Notes under the pieces: generated by a model | Told to the model about the DNA's origin: nothing | Seen by the model: only the letters and a program-made list of their open reading frames with translations | Database searches by the model: none | Position numbers and translations under genes: made by a program | Shown: positions 48,131-60,479 of the stretch, in pieces | Layout of the letters: the number at the start of each line of letters is the position of its first letter | Position numbering within the stretch: the stretch's first letter is position 1 | Source: Ptiloglossa arizonensis | Lineage: Eukaryota > Arthropoda > Insecta > Hymenoptera > Colletidae | Direction: 5' to 3' | Assembly: GCF_051014685.1 (NCBI RefSeq) | Contig: NC_135055.1 | Location: forward strand, 10,962,001-11,026,000 | Length of the DNA: 64,000 nucleotides

Positions 48131-51100
48131 GAAATTCCATATGTGTCTGTGCTGGTCTTGCAAGTTGTAAACCCATAAAGCGCCAGGATCTCGAAAACAC
48201 GTGGATGAAATGAACAAATTGCCGTGTAATTAGTAACTTTCGTGGTACTGAACCATAAAGGAAGAAATTTGTATTTTTGAGCAATGAAAAGCTACATTCG
48301 CTGAATTTATAAATTTATTCTTGCGCAGCTACAAAGTATTGGCAACGTATAAATGATAGAACACGATGATATCGTACATTTTCTAATAACGATAGTACGT
48401 CACGAAGAATTTGTAATACTGATACATAGGTTGAAATTCCAACGCTAACGTTGAAGAGGACGGTAATCACAAATCCTTCGTACGTTCTAATTAAACATAT
48501 TATCGAGTACCTTAATATGTTTTTTGAAGGATGCTTAAAATTTTGTAAACCAATTTAACAGGGGCAACATTCTTACCAAGAAAATAATTAACTTTAATCA
48601 CTGTTGCGTGTGGTGCACACCTGTGATTTTAGGTTTAATTACACGGGATTTTATGATAATGATGCATCATGCACAGAACCAGCAGAGCACTGGATTCTGA
48701 TATCATTAGACAATAATTCCCGATTCCGAAGTGAACGTCACGTATCAAAATGAGCGAGATAGTGCAACAGCGAGCGAGTCTCGCATTACATACGCTCGGT
48801 AACCGAAACTTCAAATCAATGATACTAATACAAAATACGAAGTATTACATTTTCCGTTATATCTTTTTGAAAATATAATCAATCGATTAATCAAATTTTC
48901 CGAAAAATCAGCCTTTCTGGTCTTTCTACTTCACAGTCTTTTTACTTTCAGAAAACGTAATATAAAATAATATCCATTTTACCCATAAACTTGAGAAAAT
49001 TGAGTACCGTAAACATTTATTCGAATAAATAATTTATTCAATTCTTTCGAATAAATCTTCATTTAAATGTTCCTTTGAATAGAAACTAATTTTTGATAAT
49101 ACCTCTGGGAATATCTAAATGCTTATAGGTCATTTTTGACAATAAAAGATGTCAAAATTTATGTCATCAGGCAGTAACTTATTTTTGTATCATATAGAAT
49201 GTAATTCATTTTAATCGGTTCCAGAAATATTGTCGAAATTATTAGCAACGTCATAAAACGTTTTAAATGAAACTCAGAAGATTTAAGATGACTCCTCTAT
49301 AGATGCAAATGTTTTTTTTTATTCTTCTGCAATGAACTGCAATAATCAAGGTTATGCAAAATCATTTTGCCAAGTGAAGCTGGTTGTACAGTACTCGTTG
49401 CTGTTTCTGGTCTCTTTTGCGATACCTTTCAATATGCTCTTAAACCCTGACACCACTTATATTACTTTCAGTCGTCCGATAATTTAATTCGCTGATGTAA
49501 AACTATCCTCTTGAGGTTATCAATGAATATAAAACGCTATGGCACAACCTTTCTATCTCTGATCGGTAATTTATTGGTAAAAAAATAAATATTAAAAGAG
49601 GGTAATTTTTTATTCATTCTTGCATTGTAAATTCAAATACATTGGGAAAAACGGTACGTTAAAATCGTCTGCAAAATATCGTCAAATACGATATACGAGC
49701 CCTGAACTTCAACGCAGGTCGTACTACGAGTACAAACCGCCAACCGCAGGATTCTCGAAACGTCAGACGCATTCACTTCCTTGAATTTTCCATTTCCAAT
49801 TTTTTCACAATCGACCTTCCACCCCCAATGATTTCTTATTAACAACAAACTCTCACTCCGTACTCCGAGTTTAAAATTAATTACCCTCTAACTTTCGAAC
49901 CGTTATGGTTACAATTTTGAAAGTTCAGACCAACTTGTACGTATCACCAAACATTGATTGCCACAGTTTTTGAATAAACTACAGTATTACGGTAACGAGC
50001 TTTCCTTGTGAACGCATCTCAATTTTCAATATGGTTCTATTACATTAATTTGTAATAGAGACTGCATTCGCAGTTACACTACAGTGTCGGATAACCCTGT
50101 AACTTGTTATTCGAAATGAAGTTTAATTTCAGGTATTCTAGGCCACAAATATAAAATTTTTGTTATCCTAAAAAAGAACGAAACAGAGCTTTACAATGTA
50201 TTAGACAATTTTATACAATTTTCAGTTCTAAATATGCGTAACACTATATTCTTTTAAAATATTGAATGTTAATTTAAATGTAACGACTCGTAACTACTTT
50301 TTTACGTTTATATAAATATTTCCGTACAGTTTGTATCTTTTAATATCTTATGCCTACTTGGAATTTAAATTTGTATCAAATTGTATAATATTATACATCC
50401 ATTGTATTTTAGAATAACAAAATTTTCTTCTTGCGCCGAATATGATTTTGAACTAAACAGATCGAAACGTTTATGAATAAAAAATGAACCATATGCTTGG
50501 AAGGATACCTTTCTTTTCGTATTTATTTTTCACAAAGTAACAATTCCTATGATTACTATTGATGAAAACTTTCAATACCCTCGATAGCGATACGTGACGA
50601 AAATAGAAACAATGCTCCTCCCTTACTGGGTAGTGGCAGACTTATATAAATGTAATATTATTCTTGGATATAAATTGTCATGTTGCAGATTGAAACGATT
50701 AGGATTATCATTAACTTGCCTGCCTTTTAAAAAGCAATGTAGTTTCTTTAGATAATTTCTTGAAAGAAAAGAAACTTATTAAAATGTTCTGAACCAGAAA
50801 ATAACTTTATGAAACAATTTTTCTACGTTATTGTGATCCCTTTTTTTCTCAATTGGCTACTCGCGTGGTGAAGAAAAATCGTCCCCTCCTGTGACATTTC
50901 CTGACAACAGAAATTTATTGGAACGTTTGGGAAATATAAGCCGAAGACAGACGGTTGGAGGACAGCTGCCGGAAAACGAATAACGGGAACACATTCTCTA
51001 CTTTTCTTCTTTTTGCGTATAAATCATCACAAATTGTGCGCCGGTTCGGAACAAATTACATTTCTTTGTTTAGTTACTACAGGTATAATCTTCGAAACTG

Positions 51101-52524
51101 CACTGATTGTCAATCAGCATGGAATTTTTTTGAATTTTTGCACAATATTTCTATTTTCAAGCTATATCGTAATATAATAGAATATCGTATCAATTTTAAA
51201 TGAAAGAATTATATTTGTTTCGTTTCTAATATTGGGACGTTATACAAGTTAAGATACTCAATATCGGTAATCTGAATAACTGCAGATGAGTTATGAGGAA
51301 AATTAGAATTGGAAGTAAAAAAACAATTTTTAATCATCGTAAGAGTAAACTAGACAAAGTTGTTTAATAAATGACTGAAATTTCCGCTCACGCTGAGAGC
51401 TTCAAGTATAGTTCAAAAAAATTTGTATTTTATGTATTTAACTAAAATATAAACAGATAATATATTTCAGAATTTACTTATAAGAAAAAGAAAAAATTTG
51501 TATGCTTTGTATTCTTAATTTTATTGGTGTATTTTAAATTAACCGACCAAATAAGACAAGTTAATTTTAACTAATTAATTTCCTTTTATTTTATTACTTT
51601 GACTTTTTTAATCTTTTAACTTCTTATACCTCTTCTAACGAATGGCAAAAAAATAAGATAATTATGTTTCAAAGTTAATGAAAGAACAATATCAGTATCG
51701 TTCATTTATGAATTACTTAGTACTAGAGAATCTCATCAATCATACCTTTCAAATTAAAAATATGATGTACCATGTCACAGAGAACCTCATCAACTAATTA
51801 TAGTCTGAAGCAGTAAATCTTTATCTGTTAGGTTTCAATTTCTTTCAGTTTTTCTTTTCATATAACTTTTTGTTACTTTCCTCATTCTATTACTGTAATT
51901 ATTGTATATCTTTCGAGTTTCACGTTGAAATCAATTAATCATTTTATTACACATTTAAATAGTTCGTTCTTAAAACCAGCAAGAAAGGAACATTTTACTT
52001 CATTTAGCGTAAAAAATGGAAAATAATAACACACAATCCAACATATATATCTAGTATACGCATTTCTTTTTAACTTGAACTAGAACTTAACAAATTTACT
52101 CTTCATTTACGCAAAGTTTCGAATGTTTGTAATATCAATATTATTGCAGTTACCTTAGAAGGTAGAAAATATAAAAAAAACTTTGCGATTCTAAATAATT
52201 TCTCTTATGTTCTTTTCCTTTCGCATAATTTTACAAGAATTTGATTGCCAGTTGCGAATAGGATCCTGTCCCGAGAAAAACGAGGAAATGTACATAAACG
52301 GATAGTTTCTATGCGAAAGAGGACATTGCATTTTGTGCAAGCTGTTATAAGCAGGCTGCAGCTACTGCGTTGTACTGCAATTGTGATCGCCGGGAAACAT
52401 GTAACATTCACGTTGTATTCTGCGTATTACGGCATACATGCAACTTAGTATTATTATTATGTCTCCATTTTTAATAGAAAGAATGGTGGTAATTTAGTTC
52501 CTGCTTCTGCACAATTGCAACCAA
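48131..52524. other. AT-rich noncoding stretch
   Basis: No supported gene. At 48750-48810 lies the second copy of the GAGCGAGATA motif; at 50950-50995 GGAAAACGAATAACGGGAAC matches 42275-42298. Frames of 60-80 codons have no motif. Confidence 0.55.
48750..48810. repeat. degenerate repeat with GAGCGAGATA motif, copy 2
   Basis: GAGCGAGATA, then GAGCGAGTCTCGCATTAC and CGCTCGGTAACC, in the same order as at 4921-4985. Confidence 0.3.
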
Positions 52525-52682
52525 TCAGATTCTAGATTTCTTCAAGCACAAAGGATTACGTTTCTAATTCTGGAAAAAATAAAATCATCACATCTATATG
52601 ATACATTATATATATATATGTGATGATTTTTATTAATAAAAATTCCTCTCGTTGTTATGTCGATTATTTGATTCTAGAATTT
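52525..52682. mobile_element. possible small foldback element
   Basis: GGAAAAAATAAAATCATCAC (52572-52591) faces GTGATGATTTTTATTAATAA (52620 on), ending in a TTCC. A (TA)n loop lies between. Further out, GATTCTAGA occurs at both ends (about 52529 and 52671), suggesting arms of up to 70 bp with weak middle matches. Confidence 0.4.
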
Positions 52683-54540
52683 AAGTTTTTAATTAAGGAT
52701 ATCAAGAACTAATAGAAGAAAATTTCCAGTTAAAATACAATGTATCGAGTCACATATTATGCAAATCATGAATAGGTTCAGTAAGTATTATATATGGGCA
52801 CATAGCTGTTTAGTAAATGATAATACAACCGAGAAGGAGATGATTCCTTCTAAAAAGAATTAATATAAAATATAGAATAAATATTTATAATCGTTTTCGT
52901 ACTTTTTAAAAAACATACATAACTTCGAGTACGAAATTGTAGTATTATAAAGTTAAGTAAATATAAATAAGTTTAATAGAATGTTAGGTGACCTTGAAAT
53001 GCACTTATTTTAGAAGGTAACTATACCACGACTGAATGTGATTGTAAAGTACACACAATGATATCCAGTGTTATTATCTTTACAATTTTTTCCCCTCTTC
53101 AAGAATAAAATTCACTGCAAGAGCACAAGATAAATTTAATTTTATGTAAAATTCATGAAAGCTTCGGGGGCAGTGTAATATCGGGCAAACCACGAATACA
53201 TATTCAAATACCTATGTGACAGTCGCTACGAATATAAATAGCGAATAGAACATTTTTTACGAAACCGTGTAAAGTTCGAGTGAAAAGTGCGCACTCGTGG
53301 ATTGTTCACTTCACGAATTTAAATCGAAGTGTAACAACACGTATGCCTGTATTTGTACGAAAACATTTCGAAATTAAACGCACCACGCTATTCTTAAACG
53401 AATAACATCCTGTTTCGCTCGTTGTGTAATAATCCACACGTGAAGTCATTATTAGTGCGTGGAGAGTATCGAAACGATAACAAGGCAACAAATACACCCT
53501 CCGGGAGACATTAAAATTAATAAAAAGTTTCATTTTTTTAAAACCTTAAAACTCGACAATTCGTTAAACTGCATCATTAAAAATGTCTCGTTTCAAATCG
53601 TGCAGATTTTTTCTGTACAAAACAATCTCTCGCAAATATGTAAAAGAAATCTACGAAATCAGAAAGATTGCCTTTTCACGTTCGTTACAGGGATTTTAAA
53701 TTTGGTATTCTACTTATCAGCATGTTCATTTTTTAATAGAATAATGAAACCATTTGCATTTTATATATTTCTTTGTTCCTTGCCATCTGATTATACTTGT
53801 AACAAAAGAGACTGATGTGCGTTAAAAAAAAGAAATAATGGTCACTATGTCTACGTGCCAGCATGAGGGAGTTAACTCTTAAGTAGGTAGGTGCGCTCAT
53901 ATTTCCAACATAAGTAGTCATATGGCGATCTGCCAAATTCACGATTTGAATTTTTTGTTTAACTATGAGAAAATACTTCTCTTTCTTTTTCTTAATTTAA
54001 TTTAATTCAAAATCGGTTCAAATATCGTTGATCAGTTTCCAGTAAATAAATATTGTAGAACAAATATGAGAAGTAACTATTCCCTCCTTATTGATATGTA
54101 AGAGTAAATAAAGATTGCAAAGACGTGGAATATGATTTATTTTCGTTCTCTTCATTGATGCTCTCTTCAGATGGAAAATTAACTAAAATATGTATATCCC
54201 TCCTCCTTAGGATGATATTCCTGAAATATATATATGCTTTTCTTTATTTTATAATTTTATCGATATGCATATTCATAATTTGTATAATACATACTTTTAT
54301 TTATATCGCATCCAATTCAGTTATACCTATGTAATTATATTACAAATCCTCTTAACTAATTTGTATACCCTGACGAGGGTAAAAGAGCCTGAATCGTTGA
54401 CTAAATAAACCATATTCTCTATACGTATCTTCATAATTTTGATTTGCTCTCACCATCTCAACATGAAAGGAATAGTTATTTCCCCTATATATTTCATATT
54501 TGTTTCATTTAATTAAAGAATAACCAATCTGGTTATACAC
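52683..54540. other. AT-rich noncoding stretch
   Basis: No supported gene. A 118-codon frame (53459-53815) has no recognisable features and lies in AT-rich DNA. Confidence 0.55.
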
Positions 54541-54812
54541 CAGACCTTTTTAAACTATGGTTTGTAAAAATTCTACGAGATCGCAGAAAATGTTGAAAAA
54601 CATAAAATGTGTTTTCTTATTCGTTTGAAATACCAGAATATTTTCCCCTATAAAACATGTACTTATATAGTAATTATTACTGTCAATTAGAATACTTTGT
54701 CCATTAAGATCTTTGAAATGATCATTGTGCTGACCGATCTTGTAATACCTATAGATTTTATAAAACTGGTGAAAAGAGATCTCGAGTGAAAAAAGTTTAA
54801 GAATCGTTATAC
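54541..54812. mobile_element. possible degenerate hAT-like MITE
   Basis: The left end CAGACCTTTTTAAACTATGG and the right end read on the minus strand, ATAACGATTCTTAAACTTTT, are both loosely like the hAT terminus CAGTGGTTCTTAAACTTTT. Inner words ACGAGATC and TCGAGATC also correspond. Divergence is high and no 8-bp duplication was found. Confidence 0.3.
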
Positions 54813-55669
54813 TAGATCCCTACTTGTTCGCTCGAGGGCTAAATAAAAAATAGAGAGAAATGTAAAAAACTTGTTCAAAGTTGCAAAATTTTACAGAATA
54901 ATAACGAAATATCCGTTATAAATTCCTACGAAGCATTCGCTATTCAGTTTCTTAAACATTGGGAACCTTTGAAAAAAGAATCTGCAAAGTACTTACGGAA
55001 AGGTATTCCGACTCCAAAGATCTGAATATGAAATAGAAATGTTACGAAGGAACAGGAGAATCCACTTTTTCAATATCGTGAGAAATTGAAAGAGTAATAT
55101 TCACATTCATATCGAGTTCATTAGGTAAGAATATCTTCCACGGGTAAGTCGGAAATAGCGAATGATGTGTCACGATTGCCATTAATAATTTCCGTCTCGG
55201 TCTCTGAAATTTCTAGCATCTCCGATATCACGGGTCGCTGGTTTATATAGATGCAGAAAATCGCATCGTTTCTGATGCTGTTCCGTCTAACTCTACTAAA
55301 ACCCGCAAATTTGAAAATCGATCGCCGTGCGGCTTGGAGACAAGTGCCGCGGTACACAGCTCGTTCAATTTACTTGCACAATTTGCTCCATCAATGCGTG
55401 TTATGAAATTTGCAATTTTCGGTCTGAACATTTCATTATGCGATGAATATTCATAATTGGCCGTACAATTAGCGGCAACGGTAATTATGAATGAAAACTT
55501 TAGAATGATAAAGCTAATAGAGTTATACTGTTTTCAACGAGCTTCAAACGACGCGCGCCTAATATTTGTACGGTACTTAGATTGATACAGTAGGAAAGTG
55601 TAAATTTGCGGAGCGTACTTTCATCGTCTAAAATATTAATGGTTCGGTAAAATGTAAAAGAAATTATTT
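54813..55669. other. noncoding stretch
   Basis: No supported gene. The part at 55130-55490 is less AT-rich with several CpG, and contains GCCGTACAATTAGCGGCAAC followed by GGTAATTATGAATG. Minus-strand frames of 62-78 codons overlap one another and show no motif. Confidence 0.5.
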
Positions 55670-56117
55670 GGCTGCGCTATAGTATTTAGGTCAACGACCA
55701 CTGGTATGTATGGCACACCGTTGAAAAGCTTACGAGTAGAGGAGTCGAACAAGGGTGGCCACGGTTACTGCAAAATCTAAGAAAATTAATATGCGCTGGT
55801 TAATATGCCTTACAGAGGGCGGAGATAATATCTGGCCCCAACTCCAACTCAACACTCACGAAGTGGTCGACTATGCCGGCGCAAAGTAATTTTCATTTAT
55901 TTTTTCAAAAGGTCATTGAGATGCAACGAACTTGTTTAATTACTTTTTCTGTTGCTTGTACGTATACGTCACAACAAAGTGATTAAAAAAAGTCATTTTC
56001 TGAATGGGACATTTGCGGTAGCCATGACCGCCCTTGTTGAACTCCTTTACTCATAAGCTCTCCAACGATATACCATAGCTCCCAGTGACCCTCTGGCTTA
56101 AATATTATAATACTGCC
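55670..56117. mobile_element. MITE with ~110-bp terminal inverted repeats
   Basis: The left arm runs from GGCTGCGCTATAGTATTTAG to about 55780. The right arm runs from about 56003 to 56117 and reads GGCAGTATTATAATATTTAA on the minus strand. Both arms then share CACTGG, a CGTTG-A-AGCTTA-GAGTA segment, GGAGT-GAACAAGGG and a GGTTACTGCAAA/GGCTACCGCAAA end. The 220-bp centre has no coding capacity. AATTA occurs at both flanks but is separated by 3 bases on the left. Superfamily not assigned. Confidence 0.7.
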
Positions 56118-58249
56118 AATTAGTTTCGCAAAGTATTAATTACTACGATATGTTTTTAGAAAAGATTTTTTAAAAGAGTCTTCGACGTGAGTACAAACAA
56201 AATTTTAAACGATTTATTCTAGAACGCTAAGGAAAGGCTTTTATTTATAAATTTGTTACTCAAGGATTATTGGTAGTAACTTTTTCAAGCTGTGTATACT
56301 TATTTATACATATTTCAAAGAAATATATTTTTTATTATGAAAGAATATTAATTTATCGAAAAACTATGTTGTTCAAAGTGATAATATAATTAAACCAAAG
56401 ATACAGAAAATAGTTGATTACTTACAGTAACGTGTTTTCCTTCTCGAGTGTATACGTCCGATTCTGTCTGTAAATAAAAAATACTACGTTATAAACATTG
56501 TATATAATTATAACCGTACGATATATTGTAATAAAAAAAATAATTAATCATCGAAAATCGCTGACATATACAATTTCATTTCGAACGAAGCATTGTAATT
56601 TTCTATTGATCTTCTTTTTACATAGATATACGTATATAGATATATTTTTACGCGTATGGCGTCATTAGTCCAAACGCTATCGAAATATTGTAACAAAAAG
56701 TATTAATCCGTGTCATTTTCCTACAAGTCCTTAAATTTAATTTCTACATTTTTTAACAAATGCGTATTACCGACCGAAAGTTAAAACTTGTTATTCACGG
56801 ACGAGAACCAACGTTGAAATGGCACGTCTATAGCAATTTCAGCGATAAATATACTTGGCCTCGTCGAAAAGTCGAACGGCTGAGACTCATAAATTTCAAC
56901 TAATTGCTTGACCAGGGCGTTGTTCTAGAGTGACTAGCCACGAAAATTGTAGGCGGTAAACAAGGTGGATGAAAAGCAGCAGTCAAGCATAAGATATAAA
57001 GGGAGGAATAAAGCTGACGTTTTTCGAGGTCAAACTTCCCAGGTCTGTCTATCTTTGTACAGACAGAGCCCTTCGAATCCCGTAGGAACTGCTCGTTAGC
57101 TTTTGGTCAAATAAAATGTTTCGGTTAGAAATGTCTCCAGGGAGATTTTCTTATCTGAGGCGGTAACGCGACGCTGCGCCGTTTCACAGCGCTAGGCTTT
57201 TGCTGGCAGGTTCTTTTATACGCTAGCACCCTCACCGTATTGCACTGATCGAATCCATAGGGAACAAAAACATGTCAACGCTAGAATGAAGCCTTAAGTC
57301 GTTCGTTCGATCTCCTGTTAGGCTTGACAAGTTTTTTAACCTTCGATGGGAAATACTGGCTATCAGATTGTCATGATTTCTGTCCGTCAAAGTGTCACAA
57401 AGTTATCGCCACTTCCTGGAACAGCTCGCACGAAGTGAGCGTTGGTTTGATCTGCGTCCAGCGATCAGCGATAATTCAGCTACCGATGACCGATCAAAGC
57501 AAGAAATATAATAAAATTAAGTAAAATACAAATTTTATTGTATCTTAAGTAAGATACAAAATAGGATTGTATCTTAGTTTGTTTTCCAATATCCTCAGAA
57601 ATTTTTAAGATCCTTTGTACATATTAACTTCGTAACATCTGCAAACTTGTAATGAAATGAATAATAATAATCCCAACTCGTAGGACGATAGAAATGGAAC
57701 ATTTAATTAACTGTAATGCCTTATGTTCGTTATATTGTATACCTACGAATAATCTGTTCTATGTAATATATACTTTATTTATATAGAATATATAAAGTAT
57801 TAATTACACCGTGTATTACGGATTAGTCAAAGACACGTAACCGAGTTTATCACGTCAGTTCGCTTCTACACTTTATATGCGTTTCTTAAAGACTCGGGGA
57901 TGGCTGGAAAATGTCAGCCAGATTTCACAGGAAGACATTCTAACTGTACCTTTCTCAACGGTAATTGACGCGTCGTAAACCCACACATAGCGAAAGGAAG
58001 CTCTGGTTACAACAAAGGCATCCTTCCGCCTCTATTCATCAATTGAGAAATATTGTATTTAGAACGTTTCGTGCAGCTACCACTTTGTGAGCAGAACAGC
58101 CATCATCCTGGTAATATCTATTTTTAAGGTAATATTTTCAGTAATATGCAGACCACCTTGTATAGTAAACATAAAAATCGTTCGATTACATAACTAAGAA
58201 TTAAACGAAAGAATACATTGTATCGACACAACTTGTCCGCGTGGTTCAA
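56118..58249. other. noncoding stretch with a less AT-rich block
   Basis: No supported gene. Between about 56990 and 57480 the sequence is richer in CpG (for example GCGGTAACGCGACGCTGCGC) and may be regulatory. A 9-bp perfect hairpin TTGTATCTT/AAGATACAA lies at 57538-57559, with a third copy of the word at 57567. Confidence 0.5.
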
Positions 58250-58578
58250 TTAAGAGAGGGTAGTTTATGAAATAACTAAAACAAAAACTCTGCTCCATTG
58301 GGGAGTTTTCCAAATCCTGTGTAGTACCCACTTAAAATAAATTTCTATACATTTTGTTTAGAATGTAATAACTTGTCATTTATAATTTACTAGTTCTGAA
58401 TTTTGTTAAATTTTAAAGTGTAACAAAATTTTATAATAAATTGTAAATGACAAGTTATTACATTACAATACTAAACAAAATTCTTACAAATTTATTTTAA
58501 ATGCTACTAGTATTTTGAAAAATTCTTCGAGAGAGTAGAATTTTCGCTTTAAGTATTTTACAAGCTACCCTCCCTTGC
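58250..58578. mobile_element. long palindromic MITE (~165-bp arms)
   Basis: Almost the whole 330 bp is one inverted repeat. The left arm begins AAGAGAGGGTAGTTTATGAA; the right arm on the minus strand begins AAGGGAGGGTAGCTTGTAAA. Both continue through TTAAAATAAATTT, TTTTGTTTAG and TGTAATAACTTGTCATTTA to a shared TTTTGTTA near the centre. The loop is only about 10 bp. No coding capacity. As RNA it would fold into a very long hairpin. Confidence 0.7.
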
Positions 58579-58739
58579 AGCTGTCACTTTATACATTTTT
58601 AACAGCAGTACACATTTGTTCCTTCAAAAACCATCGAAATATTTAATTCGTGTACGCTAATAATATATTCGTTTGAATTTCGTCCATGTCATTGGTAAAC
58701 GCGAAATATGTACAGAATTTATATTATTAAGTCGCAAAA

Positions 58740-58890
58740 TTAATTACGAAGAACGGCGACTTGGGAAAGTGGTTTATTCCCTGTGCAGCCATAAAGAAAC
58801 GACGCTGATGCACATCTGGCTGGCACGTTGACTGCACCCGGAGAAATTCCCAAGTCGTCGTTGGGCCTTATCTGGGCGTCGGGTGCAACA
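58740..58890. other. GC-richer structured block
   Basis: GAACGGCGACTTGGGAA (58751-58767) faces TTCCCAAGTCGTCGTTG (58847-58863), 15 of 17 pairing, and TGCACCCG (58833-58840) faces CGGGTGCA (58880-58887). A minus-strand frame of 101 codons (58740-59045) crosses this block, but it also runs through the neighbouring mariner-type insert and is not called. Confidence 0.4.
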
Positions 58891-58896
58891 CACATA

Positions 58897-58990
58897 ATAG
58901 GTTGTTTAATAAGTTTTGTCGTTCGATAAAACTTAGTACTATACTGTACAATAAGTTTTATCGAACGACGAAACTTATCGAACAACCTAG
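58897..58990. mobile_element. mariner-type foldback MITE
   Basis: Left ATAGGTTGTTTAATAAGTTT and right (minus strand) CTAGGTTGTTCGATAAGTTT fit the mariner terminal pattern TTAGGTTG...AAGTTT. The 40-bp arms match almost throughout, meet at a loop of about 14 bp, and the element is flanked by TA on both sides (58895-58896 and 58991-58992). At 94 bp it is essentially two ends joined. Confidence 0.75.
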
Positions 58991-58992
58991 TA

Positions 58993-60479
58993 AATAGGCA
59001 AGAATTTTCCTTTTCTCCTTCTGTGGTCAAGCAACCCCCACTCACCCCACAACCACAAATCCTGTGCTACTTTTCCTTTTTCATCATCTTCCATAGCATT
59101 AGTCAAGCCTATGAAAAAGTCAATGTACGAGAAAACAAATAGCAAACACAGAGATTCAAACATACCTTCAAATAGCACACATCTATTAAATTAATCAGTC
59201 GAGTCTCTTGTTACTGAATCTCTTGTTACTCTTGAACTTAATGATTTCATTCGCACTAGTATAACTGAGTGTACGAAAACGCGTAACACTACAATATCAT
59301 TTGATTGAAAGACTGCGTGCCGCAACATATATTAAAATAATTTTCTATCTCTTATTCGAGAACGGAGTTGCGCAAGCACAACATTCGTGTCTTAAGAGGA
59401 AGTGAAGCGCTTGAAGAATATTTTATATTCATGGAATCGATAAACTAATGGATAAAGTTCAATTTTTTCGATACAATCGATAATTGAATCTGTTTTCTAC
59501 GATGATAGTCGACGATAAATGGTTTAACTTCGTGCCACCATAATTCTTTGCCACTTTATTGACAAATGCCACGATTGTCACACAAAGTCATAATTTTGAA
59601 GGTAAAAAATATTGAACAATAATCGATTCTTTTTTCCTCAATCGTTTATACGTAGATGAAATTGTTAGAGAAAGACATTGTCAGTTAGACCTCCTTGAGT
59701 AATTGTCATTGTACAATTGATAAATATAAGACTCTACGTTTCGTTTATATTTCTGAATCTTTTCATTTAAGCCAATTTTCATTTAAAGAAAAATAAAATT
59801 CGCACTTTGAAAAGTTTACAGAAATAGGTTTGTATAATAGTAAAATTGTAGAGAAAGTACTTTTAGAAACCTCATTTATGGAAAGGGGCTAGAGTGTAAC
59901 CAATTTGTAACTTATAGAGAACAAAACTGTCTAATAAAATTTGGTATCTTTGAATAAGGCTTACCTTTCGGTAACCTTGTGTTAATCACAAATGCAACAT
60001 TTCGCATACAAATAGCTGTAACTATAATTCTTTCTGAATTAAAATTCTACAATTTTTATCGGATAAATTAATCTTTCTCGTCGATCACTGTAGAAAAGCT
60101 TTACTATAAGAACATCGAAAAATGAAGTCCATTTATAGTACATTCGGAAACAAAAAATATCTAGAATTGCATTTTGAAACCACAAAGGCAGGGAGGCTGT
60201 GGTCGTCTGGTTGTGGTCTTTTTCAAATGCAGAAGCAGGTGGACTGGACGCTGTGCGATAGACATCGGTAAAACTGTTATCGACGTATAAATATCGAATA
60301 ACATCTAAAAGAATATTAAAAAATAGAAATTTTTTATTATTTTATACAGCACTTTCTCAACGAACAACAGATAAACCGATTTATTTGAAGTCTTTGTTCG
60401 GGAAATTTTTACAAAAATTACACAATATTTAGCGTAATGTAAAAATAATTTCCAAAAATCATCGATATTTCCAAGGTCT
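58993..60479. other. AT-rich noncoding stretch
   Basis: No supported gene. It contains a hairpin at 60169-60230 and a short tandem TCTTGTTACT at 59207-59232. Otherwise nothing recognised. Confidence 0.55.
60169..60230 (+). other. 62-nt hairpin
   Basis: GCATTTTGAAACCACAA pairs with TTGTGGTCTTTTTCAAATGC with a 3-4 base bulge. The 25-base apical part is GC-rich (GGCAGGGAGGCTGTGG). The size is near that of a small microRNA precursor, but nothing else supports that. Confidence 0.35.

Noticed and set aside
58740..59045. 101-codon minus-strand frame
   Set aside because: It runs straight through the 94-bp mariner-type insert, so it cannot be an old gene, and half of it is the reverse of the structured GC block.
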